Position numbers and translations under genes: made by a program. Below, piece after piece: positions 30,719 to 40,373 of a stretch of 64,000 nucleotides of DNA (positions are counted from its first letter, which is position 1; each line of letters starts with the position of its first letter). Origin of the DNA: Endotrypanum monterogeii (Eukaryota > Euglenozoa > Kinetoplastea > Trypanosomatida > Trypanosomatidae); assembly GCA_000333855.2 (NCBI GenBank), contig CM007320.1, forward strand, positions 3,493,568 through 3,557,567, given 5' to 3'. The notes beneath the pieces were generated by a model, which was given only the letters and a program-made list of their open reading frames with translations, had not been told where the DNA came from and did not search any database.

Positions 30719-33700
30719 GGCTTCGCCTACAAAACGAAGGCCGCGTTGGGCAGGCAGAATCTCTGGAGTAAAAAAAAAGAAAATGGTTCTGGGCGAGCCG
30801 CTGGGGAGAACAAAATGCGCTAAGAGTGTCGAAATATTTTCATTCTTGTGGGTTGGGGCTTCCAGTTGGCATTTCGGCTATGGATTTTGGACGGGCAGGA
30901 TGCTGGGGCGGTTGCGGTGAAGATCCAGCGATTCCATAATTGGCGCGGTTGGGCGTCGGATTCTGTCGGGGTTGGGTGGTCCTTTCCGTGCGTTGGTGAA
31001 GTTGATCGTCTCCAGAAAACCCCCAGGGAAACAGAAGCCGGGAAAAAGTTTCAATGGGTCTGGTTCCGCTGGGTTGTGCCATGAAAATCTTTCGAGCTCA
31101 TAATTGGGTCCTGTGAAAAAATCTGTGTGGGGTTTGGGGGCAGCACCGGTATTTATCCACCGCGCGCGGGTTTTTTTATACTCGGTTTTCTATGGGGAGC
31201 TAGTTGGTTTTTTTATTGCGGTCGAAGCGATTCAAGCACCAGTGGTGATAAAGTCGCTCTTCCGATGGGGCCGGGCGGCCGCGATTGGTGTGAAGAAAAG
31301 GCTAGCAGATCTGTTGGCATGGCGTTCGGTTTTCGTGGGTCGATCTTTTTGCCCCCTCAATGGTTGTCGCGATAGTTTGGCCATTCTGGATCTGAAAAGT
31401 GTTTTTTTTTAAAAGGCGATGTGTCCATTATTTTATTGGGTCCAAATGATTCAGACATTGCGAAGCCTCAGGGGCGAGTTGCCCAGGTTCAAAATAGCTC
31501 CTGGAATTATTCATGGGGCTTCGGAAAAAGAGCCGCCGATTATTTTCCGCAGTGGGACCTCGTGGGGCTGGCGGCTCCAGTGGCGCAGTTTCGGCGGTCC
31601 CAGGGAGAGGGGCGCCGGGTAGACTAGTGTCGCCACGCGCGCGTTGGGGCAGGGGTAATAAAACACACGCGGGGTTTTTTGAGAGGAGCAAAAACCGGTA
31701 GTTTTAAAGCTGGGGGGTTGCGGATTTACGTGCATTTGGGTTGCTTATGGGGACCGTGGGGGCTTTTCCCGCAGTTCTGAGGCAAGCTGGAGGTATTTGC
31801 GGTGGGCTGTGTTGTGTGGGGATGCTTTGGGAATTCTGGGTTGTTGGTGGGGTGGGTGTTTCTGGGGTGATGCCTTTGGTTGTGGCGGGTGGGGCCTGTG
31901 GGGGTGCTTGGCCGGTGGTGGGGGGTTTTGCGCTCCTGGCACCGCGCAGGGTTTCCGTTTACGGCCCGCCAGGGAAACCTCAAGCCTCCCCCCCCCCCCC
32001 CCACCACACACATAGGGGTTCTCGAAAGGGCGGTGTCGCGGCTGCTCGTGCGCGCCGGTTGTCGGGTCGCATGGGGCTGCCCACCGTTTCTTGCCAGCCA
32101 GGGCAAGGCTGCGCGGATCCCCCCCTCCAAAACCCGCGCGCCACATGTTTGGGGGGGGTTGCCTTCGCTGGGCCGCTTGGGGAGGGTGGGTGGGGGGTGT
32201 TGCCTCTCGGGGGCTGGGGGGGGAAAGGGGGGTGCTTGTCGCGGGGGGCCTTTGGGGTGGGGGCTTGCGGTTGTTGGGGTGTGTGGCCGTCTGGCTTGGC
32301 GTCTCGTTTGGGCGGTGCTTTTGGACTGGGGGGGGGTTCGCGCGGGCGCCGCTTTGGTGGTTTGGCCATGGGCGCCTGGATCGGTTCTTTAGGCAATCTC
32401 ATGCTAAAATGCGTGGGGGTTTATTGGGGGTTGGTGTCTTCACTGGCCCTCTTCCCTCTACTTGTGCTCGGTGTGTGGCTTTCCTGAGCGGGGTGAGTGT
32501 CTATAAAAGGGGTGTGGTGAACCCCATCACGGTCAAAAGGATTTCGGATCCATCTATCATTTTATCTCGTGCTTCTATTGGCAGGGATGTGCGGGACGAA
32601 GGGGTCGGCATAGGTGCCGGAAAGAAAAAAGTGGTGCCCCCAAATCACCAAGCTTTGGTGACGGGCATTTCTGCAGACATGGGCGAAATTTTCGATGAGG
32701 GCAACGTGGGCTTAGGCGCTTTTAGGCCACCGAAATGCTCATCGATCAATTTTTATGTTTTATACATTTTCCAGCCCCTTACAATGGGGAATTATGTCGG
32801 CGCCGGGGGTCTGTGTTTTCTCAATTTTGCAATTGCACACCTAAACGCTTTCGGCGGCTGAGCGGGTTCATTGGACGAGGGTGTGCGTTTTCGTGTGTGT
32901 GGGATGCTGCGTTTGCAAAAAGAAAAATCCACTGGTATGGCCGGGATGTCTTTTGGTTTGTGGGGGGATCCGTCCCTCTCGCTGGGGGTTCGGGGCGACG
33001 CGGGGAGGGGGCGGACGCCCAAAGAGAATATCTGCTTCTGAAAAAATGCCACCTAGGCCTCGTGGTGTTTTTCTTTGGGGCTTTTTTGTGATCACCGAGA
33101 AAACCCATCTACCTGCCAGGGGTCGCCGAAGCTACCTAGATCCATTTTTGTATAATATCCAATAAAAATCTGACATTAAGAGCGCCGCCATCGCTACAGT
33201 TACTTATTGGAGGCCCGTGGCGCGGGTCACATGAAAAATGTTTCCTGGAATCGTGATCTTCCGAGGGGGATGAAAACTTGGAGGTGTACAGAATAGGGGC
33301 CGCCCCCAGGGTTTAACAGCGACGAAATTCAACCTGTCAAAATATCGCTCTACCTTCGAGAAAGTCTCTGGCCTACAAGAGGCAAGCGACACTCATAATC
33401 GCCAAGCGAATCCGCGCTTAGGGCAGGCGATTTGATTACAGTACCTCTAAAGCGAGTAAGGGGGAACACCCGGGGAAGGCAGACCATCCAAAAAAAAGAG
33501 GCACAGTTGTGATACGAAAAAAAATCACTTCCGACCCCAAGGAGGCTACAAAGCAAAGCCTACAGGTGCAAAAAGCAGTTGCCTCACCGCAATTTTCTCA
33601 TGTCTGCCACCCGGGGGGCGCTTCGGCGCCGCGGGTCGCCCGTCGGCCTGTGGGGGCTGGTTCTCCATGGGCTTTTTTTTTTTTGGGGGGTGCGGTTGAT
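30719..33700. other. G/T-rich non-coding part of the tRNA island
   Basis: The plus strand is dominated by G and T with long G-runs, and a C-run of about 18 at 31987-32004. Plus-strand frames of up to 256 codons translate to Gly/Trp/Val-rich low-complexity sequence and are by-products of composition. No RNA gene was recognised. A four-tract G-quadruplex motif lies at 32179-32197. Confidence 0.6.
32179..32197 (+). other. Potential G-quadruplex motif
   Basis: Four G-tracts of 4, 3, 3 and 6 G separated by single bases. It lies in the tRNA island, on the strand opposite to the protein-coding sense. Confidence 0.75.
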
Positions 33701-34144
33701 GTGGGTTCGGTTCTTTCTTTCTGGTTGCCCGGGGCTTGGCGGGGGCGCTGCCGGATGCGCGTGGTGGCTCCTCGCCCTTTGTGTGTGTGTTAGCCTGTGG
33801 TTTCCGTGACCGCATGTGGCGTAGGGGGGGGGGTTTTTAGACGGGGCCAAGAGGGAAAAAGCGGACCCTAGCAGAAAAGCTTCCATGCCCCTTGGGGGCA
33901 CTCAAAATTATAAAGGTGGGTAGAGGCGCTGCTTAGTAAAAGTCGAAGCAGCGAATCTGGTTAACGCGTGCAGAATACAGCAGTGGAGCAGGTAATTTTT
34001 GCATTGGTGAATTACAGTACACACATACGATGTTGCCGCTGCTGCGTAATGCAGCGGATTCATAGCTCAGTGGTAGAGCATTCGGCTGCAGTCCGAATGG
34101 TCCCCGGTTCAAACCCGGGTGGGTCCTTGTTTTTCGCCCCGGCG
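33701..34144. repeat. Direct duplication unit 2 carrying tRNA-Cys
   Basis: Second copy of the 30274-30718 block, 444 bp, about 3.43 kb to the right and in the same orientation. Sequence on either side is unrelated to that around unit 1. Confidence 0.95.
34056..34127 (+). tRNA. tRNA-Cys (GCA), copy 2
   Basis: Identical over all 72 nt to copy 1, with the same T5 terminator (34130-34134). Confidence 0.95.
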
Positions 34145-35587
34145 ACCGGCGGTCCGGTTTGTCGGGGCTCGCCGGGTCCCCTCCGCGGCCCCTCGCCCGG
34201 AACTGGTGGTCCGCGGGAGGCATCCCCCACCAAAGGCGCCACCCCAGAGGTTCGTGGTCGCGATTTTTTTTTTTGCCCAGGTGTGGGGGTGATTGGTTTA
34301 CGGGGCATAGTTAACAGGCGACCGGCTGGATCAAGAGGGAAAATCAGCAGCGATGAAAAGGGACAATGTTGACCTGGCAAAATTTTGCAAAACTAACGCT
34401 ACCCTCTCCCAGGCATTCTGACAGCCAAAACCTTTTAGGAGTGAGGGGCGGCACCTGCCCGTTTGCCCCTGCTACGCAGTTTGTTGTCCATGGGGATCGT
34501 GCTCTTTGGAATGGGAGGGGGGGTGTGCTTTCGTGTTGGTGCTTTCGTGTTGGTGGGTTCTTGTTGGTCTGTTGGTGGTGCAGGCTGTTGATTTGGATGA
34601 CGGCAACATGGCGTGGCCGAACGTCTTGCTACTGTTTTTGTGGCTGGGGCGGGGGGGCGGTCGGATGAGGTACTGCTTTCTCTGAACGAATGCGCCGGTG
34701 AAAAGGTATGATTGTGGGGCTCTCTTTCGCGAAGGCCTCTGGTCAAGCGGAAATTTAGAGAGAGATGCAGGATTTGGTTATGGTGGCCTCTGAGGGCGTG
34801 ATTTTTTTCGCCTGAGGGGGGAGTGGTGTTTGCTGCTTTCCCAGCTTCTTTTTGCGACGGTTCCATTGTTTTTTATTTATGGGGGCGGTCAGAAACTTTT
34901 GGTGACGAAGTGGGTTCTATCACCTGGCCGCTCGGGGCTGAACGCCATCCCCTCATCGAACCCGTTTTACTGACATCGGGAAAGCAGCCGTGCGGGGCGT
35001 GCCCAATGCCGATTCCTCGCAGGATTTGGAATCAGGGTGCTTTTTTTTTTTTTTAGGGGGATCATGGAACGGTGGGGAGAGCATGTTTGAGGGAAAAACC
35101 GGTTTGGGTGTGTAGGCGGCGGTCCTTTTATTCTGGGTAAAGTTCTCCGGCCTTCGATTGCAGAAAGGTAGCGGCGTCACCAGTGCAGGTTGCAGGCGCC
35201 GTGGTGCTCTCAAAGGTTGTTTCCTCGGTTCTAAATATGCACTGTTTAAATAACTAGACGGTTGGAGCGGTCGTTCTTCGTTTTTACTCGTTCTTCCACC
35301 TTCGTTTTCATGCCTGCTACGGCCACGCCTCCTTGAATAAACCCAATCTTTGGTGTTTTTTTTTTGTTTATTGCCGTCGGCGCTTTCTTGGTTGACGAAA
35401 AAAAGCCACGTCTGCGTGAGAAAACCAAGCTCCCCTTACCGATCGGCTGCGTGGGCACGAAAAGGTCAGGGACTGTTCACGCACAGCGGCTTATGGCAAA
35501 CCTCCGCCGGATGCCGTGGAGGCCGCTCTCTGACGAGGGGGCGTGCAAACTGGAAAACTGCTTCCAAGTTTCTGATTCCAGAAAAAG
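34145..35587. other. Non-coding part of the tRNA island between Cys and Leu genes
   Basis: G/T-rich on the plus strand with T-runs at 34265-34275 and 35040-35054. No protein or RNA gene is supported. Confidence 0.55.
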
Positions 35588-35669
35588 TGATGAGAGTGGG
35601 GTTTGAACCCACGCCCTCGAAAGGATTGGAACCTTAATCCAACGTCTTAGACCACTCGACCATCTCACC
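35588..35669 (-). tRNA. tRNA-Leu (AAG)
   Basis: 82 nt class II tRNA on the minus strand. The acceptor GGTGAGA pairs with TCTCATC and is followed by discriminator A. The anticodon stem TTGGA/TCCAA closes loop TTAAGGT (anticodon AAG), followed by a long variable arm and a T-arm with GGTTTGAACCC. A T5 tract follows directly (plus-strand A-run 35582-35586). Confidence 0.95.
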
Positions 35670-35730
35670 TTGCTTCCTGCAAGGGAAGCAGAGAAGTGTA
35701 TAAACAAATCCCCCGATGGAAGAAAAAGTT

Positions 35731-35802
35731 TAGCACCGATTGGTTTCGATCCAACGACCTATGGGTTATGAGCCCATCGCGCTTCCACTGCGCTACGGTG
35801 CT
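35731..35802 (-). tRNA. Initiator tRNA-Met (CAT), copy 1
   Basis: 72 nt, minus strand. Anticodon CAT sits in loop CTCATAA. Eukaryotic initiator hallmarks are visible: first pair A1-T72, three G-C pairs at the base of the anticodon stem (GGG/CCC), and a T-loop reading ATCGAAA (A54 and A60) instead of TTCRA. A T5 terminator follows. Confidence 0.95.
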
Positions 35803-35874
35803 GCTGACCCGTACAGTGGATTTACCTCAAATAAGCTAGAGCCCCACATATGAAACTAAGAGTCCTCACAATGT

Positions 35875-35946
35875 GGTCGTTTGGTCTAGTGGTATGATTC
35901 CTGTTTTGGGTACAGGAGGTCACGGGTTCAATTCCCGTAACGACCC
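35875..35946 (+). tRNA. tRNA-Pro (TGG), copy 1
   Basis: 72 nt. The acceptor GGTCGTT pairs with AACGACC, anticodon stem CCTGT/ACAGG closes loop TTTGGGT with anticodon TGG, the T-arm CGGGTTCAATTCCCG carries the B-box, and a T6 terminator follows. It is divergent from iMet with 72 bp between the two genes. Confidence 0.95.
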
Positions 35947-35956
35947 TTTTTTAGCA

Positions 35957-36159
35957 NNNNNNNNNNNNNNNNNNNNNNNNNNNNNNNNNNNNNNNNNNNN
36001 NNNNNNNNNNNNNNNNNNNNNNNNNNNNNNNNNNNNNNNNNNNNNNNNNNNNNNNNNNNNNNNNNNNNNNNNNNNNNNNNNNNNNNNNNNNNNNNNNNNN
36101 NNNNNNNNNNNNNNNNNNNNNNNNNNNNNNNNNNNNNNNNNNNNNNNNNNNNNNNNNNN
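35957..36159. other. Assembly gap (203 N) inside tRNA tandem repeat
   Basis: The gap separates two copies of the iMet/Pro cassette. The missing piece corresponds to where a second tRNA-Leu would lie if the full Leu-iMet-Pro unit was duplicated. True size unknown. Confidence 0.99.
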
Positions 36160-36209
36160 AAAGGAAGCAGAGAAGTGTATAAACAAATCCCTGGATGGAA
36201 GAAAAAGTT

Positions 36210-36281
36210 TAGCACCGATTGGTTTCGATCCAACGACCTATGGGTTATGAGCCCATCGCGCTTCCACTGCGCTACGGTGCT
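36210..36281 (-). tRNA. Initiator tRNA-Met (CAT), copy 2
   Basis: Same 72 nt sequence as copy 1, with the same initiator features and T5 terminator. Confidence 0.95.
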
Positions 36282-36353
36282 GCTGACCCTTACAGTAGAT
36301 TTACCTCGAATAAGCTATAGCCCCACGAATGAATCTAAGAGTCCCCACAATGT

Positions 36354-36425
36354 GGTCGTTTGGTCTAGTGGTATGATTCCTGTTTTGGGTACAGGAGGTC
36401 ACGGGTTCAATTCCCGTAACGACCC
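36354..36425 (+). tRNA. tRNA-Pro (TGG), copy 2
   Basis: Same 72 nt sequence as copy 1, followed by a T6 terminator. Confidence 0.95.
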
Positions 36426-36432
36426 TTTTTTG

Positions 36433-37347
36433 GCAGTATTCGTGCTGCGTCTTGGCGTTTTCTGTTCGCGTTGGTGTTGCTCGGCTTCGTTCGTGGTTTG
36501 GGGGGGGGTGCCGTTGGCGTTTCGGCCGGTTCGCCTGGGCTTTCCCTTTGACCGGTGGGGCTAGTGTGCGGGGCCCCCCGATCGGGGGCATCGCGGCGGC
36601 GCCGAAGGCCGGCCTCGCCGGGGGTGGGGGCAGGTAGGTGTTTTTGGCCGAGCGGGTTGAGCTGCAGCTCCTTCGCCTACATCTCATTCCTCTGAGGGCA
36701 GCCGGTGCAGTTTGCCAGAGAATATCTGGGGGCATTGGGGGCAGACAAACCTTCTCGCTGCTATTTCCTTCCCCTGTACTGTTCCGTCGAGCATCTGTCG
36801 CACGACTATCCTGACTCCGTTGTGGTGCTGTCTAGTGTACCACACAAGGATAGACCGCTGTGGCTCTTTTCGGACCTGTATTTTGTTTGACATCCCCGCT
36901 GATTAGCGGAGAGGGGGGTCTTTGAATCTTTGCTGTCACCCCAGATTGCTGGTGACGTGGCTGACTCTCTATGTGGTTGCGGAAACCGGGTGCCTGCCCC
37001 AGCCTTTGCGGGCCAGGTCTGGTGTCGACGCTTGGCTTCCCCCACGACAACTTTTTTTTTTGGGGGAGAAAAGAAAGAAGTTGAAGTGAGGGAGAAGAGG
37101 ACGTTTTTTTTTTTCGACATCTGCTGTGAGACCTCGTCTGTATATGGTGTGGCGCAATCAGATGAACTAGTGTGAGGTGGAAGGGTGCGTTCGGTTTTAT
37201 CTAGGGTTCAAAAATGCTTTGTCTTTTTTTTCTATATGGTTATGCTCCAGCGGCGACGCTCGGGAACCCACTCCCTCTCGGGCGCTGTTTACACGTAATT
37301 ACACACACACACACACACATTGTCCACAGCGACTCTCCTGCGCGTCA
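36433..37347. other. Right edge of the tRNA island
   Basis: No protein gene. Sequence at 36896-37061 can fold into four successive hairpins and ends in ten T, and is discussed as a possible RNA gene. Toward 37.2 kb the DNA grades into the 3' UTR of TMA16, which contains a CA repeat at 37301-37318. Confidence 0.5.
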
Positions 37348-38142
37348 TCAGATATCCTCCTCCGCTGACACACGACGACTCGTCATTGCGGCGCGGCGCA
37401 GCTCCACGAGGCGCTTCTGCTGCTTTGCTTCCTCGCGAGCCTTCACGCGCAAATTGACACTCGCCGCTGTATCCTCTGTCTTTTTCACAGATATATTTTT
37501 TCGCGACGCTGCGGAGGCCTGCAGCTGCTGTTGCTGCGCGGCATGAAATTTCAAGGCGCGCTTCGGCAACGTTACGGGCGTCTCCTGGCGGATTTCCGCC
37601 ACCGGCCTCAGGCGCTGCCGCAGCTCCTCAACTGCTTCTTTCGTTGGTGACGTGCGGTGTTGCATCGAAAAGCCGATTAGCGGCACCACTGTCACAGTCT
37701 CTTGCGTCCCGTCCCATATTTCTGTTAAAATCTCAACGTCGTCCGCATCTGACATGCTTGGCACTCGGAGTCCTTTTGCTGAATGCAGCTCATCTTTTTC
37801 GGACTGCAGGGTTGCTTCGAGAACTTTTATGCGACCGGCTGGTGGGTTGCGCAGCGCGCGAAGTGCTGAAATTTCCTCCTTGTTGCGGTCCACGTAAAGC
37901 TGGACTAGCTTTGCAATAGTCTCGTCCGGTACGGCACTGGTTGTGCAACCGAGGGCAATGCACTGTTCCCGAAACCAGAAAAACCGCATGAACTGCAGAG
38001 TCTGCTCCATCTTGAGTCGGTTTTTCTGTACATCAAGCCGTGCGGCGCGCTTTTCCTTTTTCTCCAGTTGCCGCACCGAGCGGTCGCGGGGGTGGGGCAC
38101 CGCACGCTTCTCCCGCGCTACGTTTATTAATGTACGGCGCAT
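37348..38142 (-). CDS. TMA16: TMA16-like ribosome-associated protein
   Basis: This encodes a 264-residue basic protein of the translation machinery-associated protein 16 family, which binds nuclear pre-60S particles in yeast and human. The family pattern is at the N terminus: a basic start, then HPRDRSVRQLEKKEKRAARL (matching the family's HP-S-R-QL-R-R-KL spacing), a Lys/Arg helix, and a conserved aromatic site MRFFWFREQ around residues 49-60. The C-terminal two thirds are low-similarity, with a Gln/Ala/Lys helix. Translation starts at the second in-frame methionine; the 22-residue upstream extension encodes a Cys/Val repeat from the GT microsatellite. The splice acceptor CTCCTCAAG (AG 38216-38217) follows a good pyrimidine tract. 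The C-terminal region is longer than the yeast protein. Confidence 0.8.
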   Translation of the reverse strand: MRRTLINVAREKRAVPHPRDRSVRQLEKKEKRAARLDVQKNRLKMEQTLQFMRFFWFREQCIALGCTTSAVPDETIAKLVQLYVDRNKEEISALRALRNPPAGRIKVLEATLQSEKDELHSAKGLRVPSMSDADDVEILTEIWDGTQETVTVVPLIGFSMQHRTSPTKEAVEELRQRLRPVAEIRQETPVTLPKRALKFHAAQQQQLQASAASRKNISVKKTEDTAASVNLRVKAREEAKQQKRLVELRRAAMTSRRVSAEEDI

Positions 38143-38165
38143 CGTGTAATAGCGGGCGCAAAGGG

Positions 38166-38169
<4 letters not shown>

Positions 38170-38202
<33 letters not shown>

Positions 38203-38211
38203 ACACACACA
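38170..38211. repeat. (CA)n microsatellite in 5' UTR
   Basis: Two CA tracts separated by one G lie just upstream of the TMA16 ATG. In the message it reads as GT repeats between the likely splice site and the start codon. Confidence 0.95.
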
Positions 38212-38217
38212 GGGACT

Positions 38218-38557
38218 TGAGGAGGCGAGACACGGAAGGGAGGGGAGGGGTAAGGAGGAGAGGAGTGGGAGTCATGCAGATTACCGAGGGACTGTGACAT
38301 TGCACAGCGAAGGTAAAGACGCACACATCGTGCTCTAGGTGTGGCAACTCTCAACAGATAAGCGTAATCCAACACCAATACACCACACTGCCAACGCCGT
38401 GAAAAAGGTCAATAGCGGAACGGTTATGCTCGCACCCAGCGACGGCCAAGATGTGTGAAGAATATATGCAGATCGCATAATCACCGCTCGAAGGAAACAA
38501 TGAACTTGTATACGCACATTGCCCAGCATACCTTTCATTCTACCGCACAGGGTGGAT
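38218..38557. other. Intergenic sequence upstream of TMA16
   Basis: On the minus strand this is the spacer between the TBC gene's repeat-bearing 3' region and the TMA16 acceptor. It ends with the pyrimidine tract of TMA16 (complement of 38218-38262). No gene. Confidence 0.55.
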
Positions 38558-38905
38558 TCAGCCCCAAACTTGACCCCCGGCCTGCCACGCAACATTCACC
38601 TCCTGTGAGTCAGTGGCACACATTTGTAATGCCAATGCCGACTCCACGATCCCAGCGATGGTCTCTGCCGTAAGCTCCTTTCACCCTTCGCTGGAAAGTC
38701 GCCTGTCCTCCCCTCGCGCCAGCTGCAGTGAGGCGTATCCGTCGGGTGACTCAAGCTGGCCGACCGCTGGGCACTGAGAGCTAAACAAGGTACGTCAGAG
38801 TCACGTTGGCACTCGGTGCGTGATAGGGGTGGTTGCACCTGCCCTCACGGACGCCGGTGACTCCAACGCTGCGCCACCCCCGAATTCAAGCGCCCACAGC
38901 AGTAG
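38558..38905. repeat. SIDER-like interspersed repeat, copy C
   Basis: A 348 bp copy, nearly identical to 5839-6186 (copy B) and lacking the last 118 bp of that copy. It has the same orientation as copies A and B and lies downstream of the TBC-domain gene on the transcribed strand. Confidence 0.8.
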
Positions 38906-40373
38906 TGATTTCCAGCCTTTATGTTGCTCACCTCAAAGGACACTGGTCCTTGACCTTTGGATGCGCCTGTTTATGCATTGACGCGCTTGCGTGCGCCCGT
39001 GTACACACCTACACGCTCCTGTAGAGAGATCCTTTTCATAACTGTAACCCTTTAGTGACAGAAGAGGTGCTCATTTGTGACAGGTCACTCCAACAAATGG
39101 TAGCTTTTGATATTCATTCGGTACAATCGGGGATGGTAGACGCTCTGTCCACGGCCCATAGGATAGGATTCTCACATCACTGTGCTTGGGAGAAACACTA
39201 CGCTGCTCCAGTGGGTGATGGTTCCCGTGTAGGGTACTGTAGTAGTGTTTGCTGCTGATCAACATGAGTTTTCGTAATTGAAGAGCAGCCAATTCTATAG
39301 CACATGGCAACACATCCTAAACATCGAAGATCTGCTGCACAGTATGACCGGAGGGTAATGGATTATGAGAGCAGAGGAGAGGAAAGAAGGGCACACAGAT
39401 GTGAAAAGAAAACTTGTAAAAACGTCGAGTGGTCGTTGCTGAGCAGCGAGGGAGGGCGAGGGACAGCAGGGAAAACAAAATACCTCAATGGATAATGTAG
39501 AGCGGGGTTCAAGTAGCGCTGGAGGGCTAATGAGCGGGCTGGTATGTATGGGATCCTTTGCAGCGACTATACTCTTCCGTGTACTCGCTATGAAAAAAAA
39601 GTCGGTGCCTGCGTGGTCGTATGTATGTAGGAAAAGGGGAAGGTGAAGGCGGAGGGCAGAACATGCAAGGTCGGTTTGGAGGTGGCGAGAAAGGCAGAGG
39701 GTGTGCGTCGCTTCCAAGGAAGACAGAATTCGCCAGTGCAACTCGGTTGCTGCAGCGGATGGCATGCGAGAGGTCAAGATGGATGCACATCGATGTGAAG
39801 AAGAGCATCGAGGACAAGTATTGGGAGGTGTAATTTGGAGTTGTGAGAAGCGCTTTTCACGTGAATCAACAGAGTTCTCTCAGTGGTCCATAGAGGTTAG
39901 ATGTAAGCCAGAGAATGTATCACAAGACACAGACATCCATACACATACACACACAGAGGGTGGATAATACTGGCCCTCAACATAGTTAGCGCAGCGCTCT
40001 GGATATCGTTTCATACTATGGCTCACGTATGATTAAAAATACCTTTGCTGTCGTCTTGAATTTCAGCCTTACCCATTCTTGTATGAGCGCATGTTGTGGC
40101 AGAGAGGGGGAGGCCCGGTTACACTACACCGACGTCGTGAGGAGGTACAACGTACGAACGCCTTCTATGCTTCGTGTTCACTCACTGACGCACACTCAGA
40201 CGTGACCAAAACCAAGGGCCCTCCCCCAAAGGAGGCGTCGAGGTGACATGCTATGGGGTGAAAGGGTCGGCGTTGCTTCACCCGGTGGTTAGAAAACACA
40301 AACCACTCGGCCGTCGAACCTCTTTTTTTTTTTCTAGATGTTTAAACAACAAGAAAATATCTGATCCATTTCT
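38906..40373. other. 3' UTR/intergenic sequence downstream of the TBC gene
   Basis: No gene supported. Mostly purine-rich on the plus strand with short CA repeats near 39941-39956 and a T-run at 40323-40334. Confidence 0.6.

Larger units (their letters stand above)
35681..35956. repeat. iMet/Pro tRNA cassette, tandem copy 1
   Basis: A block starting in GAAGCAGAGAAGTGTATAAAC, through divergent iMet and Pro genes, to the T-run after tRNA-Pro. It recurs at about 36160-36432 with a few substitutions. The copies are 479 bp apart by present coordinates, with the assembly gap between them. Confidence 0.93.
36160..36432. repeat. iMet/Pro tRNA cassette, tandem copy 2
   Basis: Second cassette copy immediately after the gap. 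Both tRNA genes are unchanged, while spacer positions differ from copy 1 at several sites, so this is a true second copy rather than an artefact of the same read. Confidence 0.93.

Noticed and set aside
31741..32861. Plus-strand frames of 248 and 256 codons in the tRNA island
   Set aside because: They translate to Gly/Trp/Val-rich low-complexity sequence caused by the G/T-rich strand, overlap each other, and have no domain or splice signal.
34391..34401. AACTAACGCTA, identical to the first 11 bases of the Leishmania spliced leader
   Set aside because: The following bases (CCCTCTCCC) do not continue the 39 nt leader and no leader-gene donor site follows; chance or a fragment too short to claim.
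34350..34425. Possible C/D snoRNA: GATGAA near 34352 and CTGA near 34420
   Set aside because: C box is imperfect, no terminal stem joins the two boxes, and no guide pairing could be tested.
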